Shown piece after piece: positions 55,960-64,000 of a DNA stretch of 64,000 nucleotides. How positions within the stretch are numbered: the first letter of the stretch is position 1; each line of letters begins with the position of its first letter. Source of the stretch: Ignavibacteria bacterium (lineage in GTDB: Bacteria > Bacteroidota > Ignavibacteria > Tepidaquicellales > Tepidaquicellaceae); the NCBI GenBank assembly GCA_016719565.1, contig JADJYU010000005.1, positions 248,001 to 312,000 on the forward strand, written 5' to 3'. The translations under genes and the position numbers were made by a program. The notes beneath the pieces are model-generated. The model worked only from the letters and a program-made list of their open reading frames with translations. It searched no databases and had not been told where the DNA came from.

Positions 55960-57798
55960 ATGAAACTAAAAAGCTGGCTGAATCTGAGTTACATATTACT
56001 TGCGCTGCTGGTAGTCTCAGTAAGTATCGTTGGTTTTTATTTTTTGGAAAAAATTACACTGGCTTCAGACCGTATTTTAAAGGACAACTATGAAAGTCTG
56101 ACCTATCTGGATAACATGATCGGTGCTGCGGAGAAGATGGACAAGTATGTAGTATCAGGTTACTATATAAATAAGAATTTAAGCACTGACAGCAGCGGCT
56201 TAGCTATATATGAAAAAATTTTCAGGGATAATTTAAATAAGGAAGAAAATAACATTACTGAAGCCGGAGAAAAAGAATTAGTGGAAAAGCTGAGATCCGA
56301 ATTTGATGACTATATAAATTTAATACAAAATTTTACGACGGAATCTCCTGCGGAGTATTATCCTGATCTGATCTCACCTAAATATTACAGCATTAATAAT
56401 TTATGCCGTGATATTCTCGACCTTAATAAAAATGCACTTGTCCGTAAAAACAATGAAGCGATCACGATCTCAAAAGAACTTGAAATGTATATGCTGATAA
56501 TTACTTTGCTTGCAGTTGTCACTGCATTACTGATCTTATTTAAGATCCCCGGCATAGTGATAAAGCCCATTATTGAATTAACGCAGAATGTAATAGAGAT
56601 ATCCGAAAAGAATTACAGCAGAAAGCTTGATTTAAAAATGGATAACGAACTGGGAAACCTTGCGGATAAAATAAATCTGATGTCCGGTAAGCTTGAAGAA
56701 TATGAGAGATCGAATATTGAAAAATTCATTGCCGAGAAGAAACGCGCTGAAGCGATAGTAAAAAGCATGAGAGACGGAATAATTGTAATAGATGAGTCCA
56801 ATAGAGTAGTTTTAATTAACAGCGTTAGCGAAGAATTGTTCGGAGTCACCGAAGATAATATTACAGGAAAGGACATTAATGAAATATCAAAATACAATAA
56901 ACTGATGGAAAATTTTTCCAAAGAACTTTCGGAAAATAATGAAGTGACAGCTGACAGCGATATTAAAAAAAATTACTTCAGGATATTCTATAAAAACAAA
57001 GAAGAGTTTTTTCTTAAAGAGGTTATAAAAGTTTATGATGAAAAAAGGACAAGCGTACTCGGCGCTGTCCTTATACTTAAGAATGTGACAGGATTTAAAG
57101 AACTTGATGAAATAAAAAGCGGATTCATTGCAACAGTTTCTCATGAGCTCAGAACTCCCCTGACGGCAATGAGCATGAGCTTTCACCTTCTGCAGGATAA
57201 AAGGATCGGCGAATTAAATGAAGAACAGAGCAAGCTGATAGACACAATGAAGCAGGAAGTGAAGCGGCTGCTGAAGATCGTAAGCGAACTTCTGAATCTT
57301 TCACACATTGAATCCGGCAATCAGCAGATGAAATACCGGACGGTGCCTGTCGAAGATATTTTCGATGCCGCCGTAACTCCGATGCTGATGCAGATTGAAA
57401 ATAAAAAAATTGATTTCACCGTGAATGTGGAAAAGGATATTCCTTTGATAAAAGCTGATGTGAATAAAATTGCCTGGGTGCTGATAAATTTACTCAGCAA
57501 TGCTGTACGCTATACACCGGAAGGCGGCAGTATTAAGCTGTCTGCAGTAAAAAAGAATAATGAAGTTTTGATCTCCGTAAGAGACAGCGGCAAAGGTATA
57601 GAGCCGAACAATCTGAATAAAATTTTTGAGAAATTTGTACAGATCGATGAGAAAAATATTGAAAGCAGCAAAAGCGGAGTAGGACTCGGGCTCGCAATCT
57701 CAAAAGAGTTTGTAAACATTCACGGCGGAAAGATCTGGGCGGAGAGTGAGGTCAGGAAGGGAACTGTGTTTTATTTTACTTTACCTTTTAATGTTTAA
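55960..57798 (+). CDS. Sensor histidine kinase partner of split KdpD
   Basis: 612 residues. Two membrane helices (about 9-30 and 173-196) flank a periplasmic sensor. HAMP (about 198-250), PAS (about 262-375), HisKA with ATVSHELRTPLTAM (His about 391) and HATPase with NLLSNAVRYTPEGG, DSGKGI and GVGLGLAISKEF follow. Fifteen bases after the KdpD N-terminal gene, so both halves act together. The cognate regulator is most likely the NtrC-type protein at 47150, the only response regulator in the locus. Confidence 0.92.
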   Translation: MKLKSWLNLSYILLALLVVSVSIVGFYFLEKITLASDRILKDNYESLTYLDNMIGAAEKMDKYVVSGYYINKNLSTDSSGLAIYEKIFRDNLNKEENNITEAGEKELVEKLRSEFDDYINLIQNFTTESPAEYYPDLISPKYYSINNLCRDILDLNKNALVRKNNEAITISKELEMYMLIITLLAVVTALLILFKIPGIVIKPIIELTQNVIEISEKNYSRKLDLKMDNELGNLADKINLMSGKLEEYERSNIEKFIAEKKRAEAIVKSMRDGIIVIDESNRVVLINSVSEELFGVTEDNITGKDINEISKYNKLMENFSKELSENNEVTADSDIKKNYFRIFYKNKEEFFLKEVIKVYDEKRTSVLGAVLILKNVTGFKELDEIKSGFIATVSHELRTPLTAMSMSFHLLQDKRIGELNEEQSKLIDTMKQEVKRLLKIVSELLNLSHIESGNQQMKYRTVPVEDIFDAAVTPMLMQIENKKIDFTVNVEKDIPLIKADVNKIAWVLINLLSNAVRYTPEGGSIKLSAVKKNNEVLISVRDSGKGIEPNNLNKIFEKFVQIDEKNIESSKSGVGLGLAISKEFVNIHGGKIWAESEVRKGTVFYFTLPFNV

Positions 57799-57872
57799 AG
57801 TTAGAGTGACGTCGGTTCTGCATTGATGAGAATTTTTAATACCGGTTTATAAATCCGTATTATTTATTTTAC

Positions 57873-58815
57873 GCTCGTTCCCAAACTCCGTTTGGGAACG
57901 CACTTGAATTTGAAACTCCGTTTCTATCTAACCTCATTTATGCTGTCATGTGCATAGTTTAAAAACAAGTGTAAATTTAAACAGAGTTTAACAGACAATT
58001 GCGTTCCCAAACGGAGTTTGGGAACGAGCGGAAAGGAACTAAGTATTTTTATTTTAAAATATTTCCCCTTTGTGACTTGGTGACTTTGTGGTATTATGCT
58101 CGTATGGGAACGAGCGGAACTCCGTTTGGGAACGCACTTGCAATTGAGACTCCGTTTCAATCTGTACCCATCTATGCTCATTCACATGCCCTGTTACGCT
58201 CGTTCCCAAACTCCGTTTGGGAACGCACTTGAATTTGAAACTCCGTTTCTATCTAACCTCATTTATGCTGTCATGTGCATAGTTTAAAAACAAGTGTAAA
58301 TTTAAACAGAGTTTAACAGACAATTGCGTTCCCAAACGGAGTTTGGGAACGAGCAGAAAGGAACTAAGCATTTTTATTTGAAAACATTTCCCCTTTGTGA
58401 CCTGGTGACTTTGTGTTATTAAGTTCGTATGGGAACGAGCGGAACTCCGTTTGGGAACGCACTTGCAATTGAGACTCCGTTTCAATCTGTACCCATCTAT
58501 GCTCATTCACATGCCCTGTTACGCTCGTTCCCAAACTCCGTTTGGGAACGCACTTGAATTTGAAACTCCGTTTCTATCTAACCTCATTTATGCTGTTATG
58601 TGCAAAGTGAAAAAACAAGTGTAAATTTAAACAGAGTTTAACAGACAATTGCGTTCCCAAACGGAGTTTGGGAATGAGCGGAAATAAATGTAATCTAAAC
58701 AGAGTTTAACAGACAATTGCGTTCCCAAACGGAGTTTGGGAACGAGCGGAAATAAATGTATTTTTAACAGAGTTTAACAGACAATTGCGTTCCCAAACGG
58801 AGTTTGGGAACGAGC
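57873..58815. repeat. 325-bp higher-order palindromic repeat region C
   Basis: Two complete 325-base units (57873-58197 and 58198-58522) and a partial third share the palindromic hairpin family of arrays A and B. Each unit carries copies in both orientations and spacers such as TTTCCCCTTTGTGAC. At the right end the inverted hairpin repeats three times at 68-base spacing (58651, 58719, 58787), with AACAGAGTTTAACAGACAATT between. This accounts for nearly all of the 1148-base gap between the kinase gene and the gene at 58947. Confidence 0.93.
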
Positions 58816-58946
58816 TGAAATTATTTCCTGTAATTTATATTCATATATCTTAATGTCTCCTTTTAGCTTCTTCAGATCTAAATCAGAATTTTTATCACAT
58901 AAATACACACCTCCCCTATCTTAATTTTTTCAACATAATCTGCAGA

Positions 58947-59417
58947 TTAATTTCTCCTGATTATTTCATTCATTAACTTCATAAACTCCTTATCCCACTG
59001 TCCGCCTGTCATTTCCCACGCTTTGCGGAATGTATCATCTTCGGAGAATTCCCTGATGTAATTCACCCATCCTTCCCATCTGTTATTTTTTACATCGGCA
59101 GACTGGTCCTTATAATATAGGTAAGTACTTTCCAGATATGTAAACAGAATTTCAAAAATTATCAGCTCCTTTTTTTCATCCGGCGAAATATCTTTCTTGT
59201 TCAAGGTAGTGCTGTAGACCTGCAGTTCAGGATTTTCCAGACAAAGCTTCAGATAATCCGCATAAAGAGAATGTCCCGTAAATAAAGCTTCCTTCTCCTT
59301 CAGTTTGCGGTCTTTTAGTTTGTCATTGTAATACACATAAATAGCCAGCGGAATGCCGATGATGGTCGCCGCGTATGAAAAGAGTTCAAGCCAGTCCTTT
59401 ATATTATATGATTCCAT
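58947..59417 (-). CDS. Unknown protein with one N-terminal membrane helix
   Basis: 156 residues. One membrane helix (about 13-30, SYAATIIGIPLAIYVYY) is followed by a basic, then helical cytoplasmic domain with LFTYLESTYLYYKDQ and a tryptophan-containing NRWEGWVNYIREF. I do not recognise the family. It stands alone between repeat region C and the 21-bp array, with no operon partner. Confidence 0.6.
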   Translation of the reverse strand: MESYNIKDWLELFSYAATIIGIPLAIYVYYNDKLKDRKLKEKEALFTGHSLYADYLKLCLENPELQVYSTTLNKKDISPDEKKELIIFEILFTYLESTYLYYKDQSADVKNNRWEGWVNYIREFSEDDTFRKAWEMTGGQWDKEFMKLMNEIIRRN

Positions 59418-59624
59418 ATTTATTTTTTAATGACAAATATAATTAATGTTTCATTCGGAAACTACTGATGAACATTTACAGAAATGATCATTCACTTACA
59501 CTGCAATCCCCTTTTTCGGAAGTAATGAACTCACCTGTTTTGCTTTTCATTTAAATGAAGTGTCCCAAAACAGTTTATATTTGCATTTTTTTTGATTCAG
59601 ACTTAAAATCACACGGTGTTTCTA

Positions 59625-60441
59625 CACTGTCATACGTCCTGGACCAACTGTTCTGGATCTTCGGCACACTGTTACTTGTCTTCCGCACGCTGTTACACGT
59701 CTTCCGCACACTGTTATGCCTCTTCGGGAGACTGTTACATGTTTTCCGCACACTGTTATGCGTCTTCGGGACACTGTTAAATGTCTTCCGCACACTGTTA
59801 CGCGTCTTCGGGACACTGTTAAATGTCTTCCGCACTCTGTTACAAATCTTCCGGACACTGTTACACTTCTTCCGCACACTGTCACACTACTTCGGCACAG
59901 TGTTACACATCTTCGGGACACTGTCACACGTCTTCGGACGACTTACATTTTTCTCCGCGCAACTTTCAATACTCTTCCCAAGGCGGTCAGGTGGCTTCGC
60001 CCGGGTGTCACGTGGCTTCGCCTGGGTGTCATTTGGCTTCGCCCGGGTGTCCACGTGGCTTCGCTTGGGTTTTATTTGGCTTCATCCGGATGTTACTTTG
60101 CTTCACCCAGGGCTTACGTGGCTTAGATTAGGTGATCCGTGGATTCACCCTAACGTTTTGTGGCTTCGCTTTAACGTTTCGTGGCTTCTTTTGGGTGTTA
60201 CGTAACTTCGCTTAAGTATTACATCGCTTCGCCCGGATGTTATTCGGCTTCATTTTGATATTAGCTGTCTACTACTTGATGTTTTCAGTCTCCCCTCAAG
60301 AGTTTTGCAGCTTTACTATAAAGTTTTATGGCTCCGCTCAAAAGTTTAGTTCCTTCTCCCGAAAGTTAAGTAACTTAGTTTTTAAGAGAAAAGTCTTTTC
60401 AGTAAAGTTAATAGTCTTCATGTTAATATAAATAGTCTTAT
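59625..60441. repeat. Degenerate 21-bp tandem array (about 38 units)
   Basis: A TTC (or close variant) recurs every 21 bases from 59660 to 60438 without a break in register. The only exception is one extra base between 60038 and 60060. The left part has units like CACTGTTAAATGTCTTCCGCA, the middle GGGTGTCACGTGGCTTCGCCC, and the right becomes AT-rich and diverged. Because 21 is a multiple of 3, all six frames give heptapeptide repeats. None has a credible start, and the unit register shifts at the insertion, so I do not call a gene. The array fills most of the gap 59418-60613. Confidence 0.92.
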
Positions 60442-60613
60442 CATGGCTGCAGCTTTGGACTTTAAGACTGCTGCGTTTCTTTTAACGGTTGCGGCGCGGC
60501 TTATTGAAAGAGGTATTGCAAATATAGAACAGATACCTCTTTAAGATTGAAAAAGAATTTAAAAAAATTTAATTTATCAGCGTCAATAAATTTCTTAATC
60601 AGAATAACGGGAT

Positions 60614-61063
60614 ATGAATATCACTTTAAGAATGATCAACGAAGATAACTGGCGCGAATGTATTGCGCTGAAGGTCAGAGATGATCAGGAAAATTTCGTC
60701 GCTACAAATATTAACGGTCTTGCGCTGGCTTATGCGCATAAGGAAATGGAGCCGAGAGGTATTTATGCGGATGAAGAACTGGTCGGGTTCTTAATGTATG
60801 CAAGAGATCCCGAAATCGGAGTGCTTTATGTAAACAGACTGATGATCGATGAAAAATTTCAGAAGAACGGTTACGGTGAAAAAGCGATGAATATTCTTTT
60901 AGCTGAACTGGACAATGGTGAAAATGAATTCATAGATATTCTCCATAAACCTGATAACTTCTCTGCGATTAAATTATACAGACGTCTGGGATTTGAGGAG
61001 ACTGATATGACAGAAGGAGATGAAGTTGTATCAAGACTTTTCTTTAAAAACTATAAGAAGTAA
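60614..61063 (+). CDS. GNAT N-acetyltransferase (spermidine/spermine acetyltransferase-like)
   Basis: 149 residues. NWRECIALKVRDDQENFVATN at the N-terminus resembles the BltD/PaiA polyamine acetyltransferase group. The acetyl-CoA loop is DEKFQKNGYGEKAM, and LYRRLGFEETD is the usual C-terminal GNAT motif. It may acetylate a polyamine or another small amine. It stands alone and is convergent with the DinB gene. Confidence 0.83.
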   Translation: MNITLRMINEDNWRECIALKVRDDQENFVATNINGLALAYAHKEMEPRGIYADEELVGFLMYARDPEIGVLYVNRLMIDEKFQKNGYGEKAMNILLAELDNGENEFIDILHKPDNFSAIKLYRRLGFEETDMTEGDEVVSRLFFKNYKK

Positions 61064-61150
61064 ATTCATTATTGTGTCCGTTTAAGTATAGATTTAATTT
61101 GAACCCGGCTTTACCCTGCAAGACCGGGCGATTTACTTTGATCCTAATCT

Positions 61151-61693
61151 TTAATTCTCTGCTTTAATTCTTTTCCTGATCCAGCTGATCTGTCCCCTGT
61201 GATTTATTTCATCCTCAAAGACATGGAACCATAAGTGATGATTATTCGATTCGAACTTTCCGTAAGGTAATTTCTTATCAAGCCATTCATCATCCTTTTC
61301 TCTGAACATTTCAAAAGTCCTGCTCCTGATCTCATTAAGTTTATTCAGATAATAATTCAGATCATTACCTTTTATTTCCTCCCTTCCTTTGTTACCAAGC
61401 TTTGCAGCTGCATCCCATTCTTTATTCTCTTCTCCGGTAAGCTCTCTTTCTTCAAAAGACATTTTCTGATAAAAGAACTCCGTAGAGGCAATGTGAAGTA
61501 AAAGCGCTCCGATGGAATTGCTTTCCTGATCTATTTGAAAATCCAGTTCATTTACAGAAAGATCTTTTACGTGATGCAGAGTTACAATCCGCGTATAGTT
61601 CATCATGCATATAAGCCGGCTGATGTCCGGAGTATAACCGGGTATGTCTGTTACAAGATAAATATTTTCAGGAGAAATTATCGGGTTGTTCAT
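61151..61693 (-). CDS. DinB-superfamily protein
   Basis: 180 residues forming the four-helix DinB bundle. The three metal-site histidines lie in IGALLLHIASTEFFYQ, LWFHVFEDEINHRGQISWIRKR and related helices; the C-terminal H-x3-H pattern FEDEINHRGQ is typical. Members are thiol S-transferases, dehydrohalogenases or unknown. The actual substrate cannot be read from sequence. Confidence 0.85.
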   Translation of the reverse strand: MNNPIISPENIYLVTDIPGYTPDISRLICMMNYTRIVTLHHVKDLSVNELDFQIDQESNSIGALLLHIASTEFFYQKMSFEERELTGEENKEWDAAAKLGNKGREEIKGNDLNYYLNKLNEIRSRTFEMFREKDDEWLDKKLPYGKFESNNHHLWFHVFEDEINHRGQISWIRKRIKAEN

Positions 61694-61969
61694 ATTTGTG
61701 TATTAATTATTTGAAAATAGATAACCGGTTTTATAAAGATTTCTTCATATAATACTCAAATGTTTACTAAAATAATATGAATGTAAACAGTACGGACAAT
61801 CAGTCTTTGTAAATAAAGATAAAGACCGGAGAATATTTATCTGTACTTAATCAACAATATTTATCTTTTTATGAACATATAAGAACTATATCTTAAACTG
61901 ATGATTAAAATTTGTAACTCTAAACTATTTTCCATTCATCATATTTATTAACTCTAAATTACATTCATC

Positions 61970-62506
61970 ATGAAAATGTTTTCTTCTGCAATATTAATGT
62001 CTGCACTTATCCTGAGTTTATTTATTAACGGCTGCGGGAAAGACGGATCAGAAACTAAAACAACTCAGAAAGAATCAGGCAGCAATACAGGATCTCAGCA
62101 AAAGACCACTACACAAACTCCAAATACTCCAAATACTACAGATAATACCGGTACTACCGGCAGTACAGGAAACACAGGCAATACGGATGCCGGAAAGATC
62201 TGGAGCTCTGTAGAGAAAATTAATATTTCCATGGGTCAGGGTATCAGCAATAATAATGCAGTTCATCTTAAAGAGCCCGTCACAGAGATCATCACTCTTC
62301 TGAATTCGATTCAGAAAAATCCCGCAGGGATCAATCCGGCAAATCTTGAAAAAATAAATTCTAAAGTGAATGAGTTAAGCAGTTCCGGAATGATGATGGA
62401 TAAATATCAGCATGCAGGTAATTCTTCGGAATTAATTATGGAGTACGGAAAATTCTCACAAACTCTTAATGAAATTAAAAGTCTTCTTCCGCCCGGAAGT
62501 TATTAA
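61970..62506 (+). CDS. Unknown lipoprotein with Thr/Asn/Gly-rich linker
   Basis: 178 residues. The lipoprotein signal ends in LFINGCGKDG (Cys22). Residues about 30-75 are a low-complexity linker of Gln, Thr, Asn and Gly (NTGTTGSTGNTGNT), which also contains short DNA repeats. The C-terminal part (about 78-178) is helical, with EKINISMGQGISNNN and PVTEIITLLNSI. No family recognised. Confidence 0.68.
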   Translation: MKMFSSAILMSALILSLFINGCGKDGSETKTTQKESGSNTGSQQKTTTQTPNTPNTTDNTGTTGSTGNTGNTDAGKIWSSVEKINISMGQGISNNNAVHLKEPVTEIITLLNSIQKNPAGINPANLEKINSKVNELSSSGMMMDKYQHAGNSSELIMEYGKFSQTLNEIKSLLPPGSY

Positions 62507-62619
62507 CTACAATGTCACTGCACCCAATCTCCTGATGAAGTGCACCAACGTGACTATACAGAAGATCCGAAATAAAAAAAATTAAACTTCGAACCCAATC
62601 TCCTGATTGACTAAGCTAA

Positions 62620-64000
62620 TTACTCATTCTTCAGACACAGCTCTATTGCTTCATCCAGATTCATTTCCATTCCTTCATTACTGCATTTATTGAATTCTTC
62701 CTCACCGATCTTTTCCTTAATTATATTCTTTTCCTCATCTACCAGAATAAGCGCTTTGTTGATGGCTTTATACTTTGTGTCTTTGGAAAGCATTTCAATA
62801 AATCCGAATAATTTAATTGCTTTTCCGAATTCATTCTTTTTAAAATAAAGTCTGCCGAAGCCGGCAAGCAGATCGATCAGAAAAAACTCACCGCCGGGTT
62901 TCTCTTTTTCGTTAATGTATTCCTTGTATATTTCAATTGCCTGATCAAACCTTTCAGTTTCAGTATATAAAACTCCGAGATGAATTCTGATAGGGAAAAG
63001 ATTCATATTATATCCCCAGTCTTTTGACATCTTATGCGCTTCGAGCAGAAGATATTCAGCTTCTTCAAAATTCTTGTTTTCATAATACAGCTTAAGCGCT
63101 GCAAGGTGGACAAGGTTTACCGAGATCAGATACCTGTCATCGATCTTTCTGGATGTCAGAAGACTTTCTTCAGAATAAACTGCAGCTTTCTTTATATCAC
63201 CGGTTCTTCTGGAATGAGTTACACTCAGACTTAAAAGCGCCTGCGCTTTGAGCCGTTCGTTGTTTATTTCGCGCGCGATCACAAGAGCTTCTTCCTTCAG
63301 CCGGATCGATCTTTCGAAATCTCCGAGATTACCGACAGGAAATGACAAATTATATAATGAGTCAGCTTTATTTTCCTTTGAGTTGATTTCATCGCTTAAT
63401 GCCAGCGCCTCTTCATTATATTTGACAGCGCTTGTATTATCAAGCTCCGTATAAAATTTCAGCGCAAGATTGTTAAGAGATTTTAATATTCCCTCCTTAT
63501 CATTTATTTCACGGTAAAGGTCCAGCGCCTGGTTTGAAAATTTCTGCAGCTCTTCAAATTTTCCCAGCTCATAACATAATCTGGAAATTCTGATCAGAAG
63601 ATCTGCATGGAGTTTTTTATCACTTACCGGAAAAGAATTAATAATTTTTATCATTGACTCAAATCCTTCCTGCAGATAACCTTTATTCAGCCAGAAGTCA
63701 TAAACATTTATTACCATCCTTACTGCATCCTCAGGAATATTCTCCGAAGCCCAGTTAATATTACTTCTTAAATTATCTATTTCTGTCTCCATTGTGTTAA
63801 GCCATTCGAGATGCCCGACTTTCTTATGCTTTTGAGAAGAGGACAGGTCAAGATAATAAATTAGGTGCTTCTTAAAGTCTTCCGTTCTGCCCGCTAATTT
63901 TTCAAGCGCATAATATTTAATTGATTCAAGAATATCATATCTGCCGATATCGTTAACAACTTTAAAAGTGATAAGGGATTTATCATACAGACTTGTCATC
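62620..64000 (-). CDS. TPR region of a large ATPase/regulator (5' end cut by window)
   Basis: At least 460 residues, open to the right window edge; a methionine at 63999 is probably internal. The segment DKSLITF..NDIGRYDILESIKYYALEKL is the winged end of the STAND/AfsR-like ATPase module. It is followed by a long TPR array (about residues 110-440) with units such as LKSLNNLALKFYTELDN and ALLSLSVTHSRR. Proteins of this type often begin with a DNA-binding or cyclase domain, which would lie beyond the window. Confidence 0.75.
   Translation of the reverse strand, partial: MTSLYDKSLITFKVVNDIGRYDILESIKYYALEKLAGRTEDFKKHLIYYLDLSSSQKHKKVGHLEWLNTMETEIDNLRSNINWASENIPEDAVRMVINVYDFWLNKGYLQEGFESMIKIINSFPVSDKKLHADLLIRISRLCYELGKFEELQKFSNQALDLYREINDKEGILKSLNNLALKFYTELDNTSAVKYNEEALALSDEINSKENKADSLYNLSFPVGNLGDFERSIRLKEEALVIAREINNERLKAQALLSLSVTHSRRTGDIKKAAVYSEESLLTSRKIDDRYLISVNLVHLAALKLYYENKNFEEAEYLLLEAHKMSKDWGYNMNLFPIRIHLGVLYTETERFDQAIEIYKEYINEKEKPGGEFFLIDLLAGFGRLYFKKNEFGKAIKLFGFIEMLSKDTKYKAINKALILVDEEKNIIKEKIGEEEFNKCSNEGMEMNLDEAIELCLKNE

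Noticed and set aside
57924..58506. Open frames of about 60-105 codons inside the palindromic repeats here and at 40629-40814 and 46760-46978 (peptides with LVPKLRLGT or SQTPFGNA).
   Set aside because: They are translations of the repeat unit, occur on both strands, recur identically in each copy and lack start signals.
59555..60205. Long plus- and minus-strand frames giving heptapeptide repeats across the 21-bp array.
   Set aside because: A 21-bp period keeps all frames open by default. No frame has a ribosome site, several overlap each other, and the frame changes relative to the unit at the 1-bp insertion near 60050.
60507..60542. Hairpin AAAGAGGTAT/ATACCTCTTT as a terminator.
   Set aside because: The loop is 16 bases and neither side is followed by a T run. 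It is a hairpin of unknown use.
62523..62608. Direct repeat CCCAATCTCCTGAT (62523 and 62594).
   Set aside because: Only two copies of about 15 bases, with no associated gene or symmetry that would define an attachment site.

Overview
The window is AT-rich bacterial chromosome. It most likely comes from the Ignavibacteria/Chlorobiota-Bacteroidota side of the FCB superphylum. The evidence is: three secreted proteins ending in a type IX secretion (T9SS) sorting domain with the NYPNPFNP-type motif, promoter candidates of the TAnnTTTG type, mostly absent Shine-Dalgarno sequences, a Sec-type (clade II) nitrous oxide reductase cluster, and generally Bacteroidota/Ignavibacteria-like proteins. I could not run searches, so the taxonomy is an inference. 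There are no rRNA genes, recognisable transposase genes, prophage or CRISPR. One tRNA-Asp is present.

Layout. 1-1964: ECF sigma factor and its FecR-like anti-sigma factor (cut by the window edge), minus strand. 2358-8117: DUF4175-type coiled-coil membrane protein, CBS-pair protein and MoxR/Mg-chelatase-like AAA ATPase, plus strand. 8165-13617 (minus): cytochrome c maturation genes ccmA, B, C and a very small ccmD, preceded by an acyl-CoA thioesterase, a BamD-like lipoprotein, an unknown exported protein and glutamate dehydrogenase. 13846-19464 (plus): YjbQ, MtaB tRNA methylthiotransferase, SixA, a FecE-like ATPase, enoyl-CoA hydratase, aminotransferase and a DUF192 protein. 19534-24559 (minus): a flavin reductase and two paralogous subtilases, one intact with a T9SS domain, one broken by two single-base frameshifts and ending in dockerin-like repeats. 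24701-31910 (minus): nitrous oxide reduction operon (RIC-like protein, cytochrome c, nosZ, unknown membrane protein, nosL, nosD, nosF, nosY, SnoaL-like). 32067-34381: DNR-like regulator, SemiSWEET and glycyl-tRNA synthetase. 34561-44206: sugar epimerase, a poly-G assembly scar, aldehyde dehydrogenase, DUF423, two T9SS beta-propeller proteins, tRNA-Asp, a GNAT, and a frameshifted HD-domain gene. 44601-46529: class III cyclase with TPRs. 47150-57798 (plus): a complete high-affinity K+ (Kdp) locus. 57873-60441: a repeat-rich stretch. 60614-64000: GNAT, DinB, lipoprotein and a TPR/ATPase fragment.

How genes work together. The Ccm proteins would haem-load c-type cytochromes such as the one next to nosZ. 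A perfect TTGACTTAAGTCAA site, placed about -40 from a TAnnTTTG box, lies between the DNR-like regulator and the nos operon, so NO/anaerobic control is likely. In the Kdp locus the expected OmpR-type KdpE is absent. Its place is taken by an NtrC-type, sigma-54-activating response regulator with an intact GAFTGA loop, and KdpD is split into two genes. Between the regulator and kdpFABC lie four exact-period 19-bp repeats followed by a sigma-54-like -24 element. Together they suggest an enhancer-dependent, sigma-54-driven Kdp operon. I regard this as the most interesting system here.

Unexplained structure. About 38 units of a 21-bp repeat (59625-60441) keep exact register apart from one 1-bp insertion. 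A dispersed family of palindromic repeats occurs as 89-bp arrays (40473-40790, 46682-47019) and as a 325-bp higher-order repeat (57873-58815). A 9-unit heptanucleotide array abuts the start codon at 2358.
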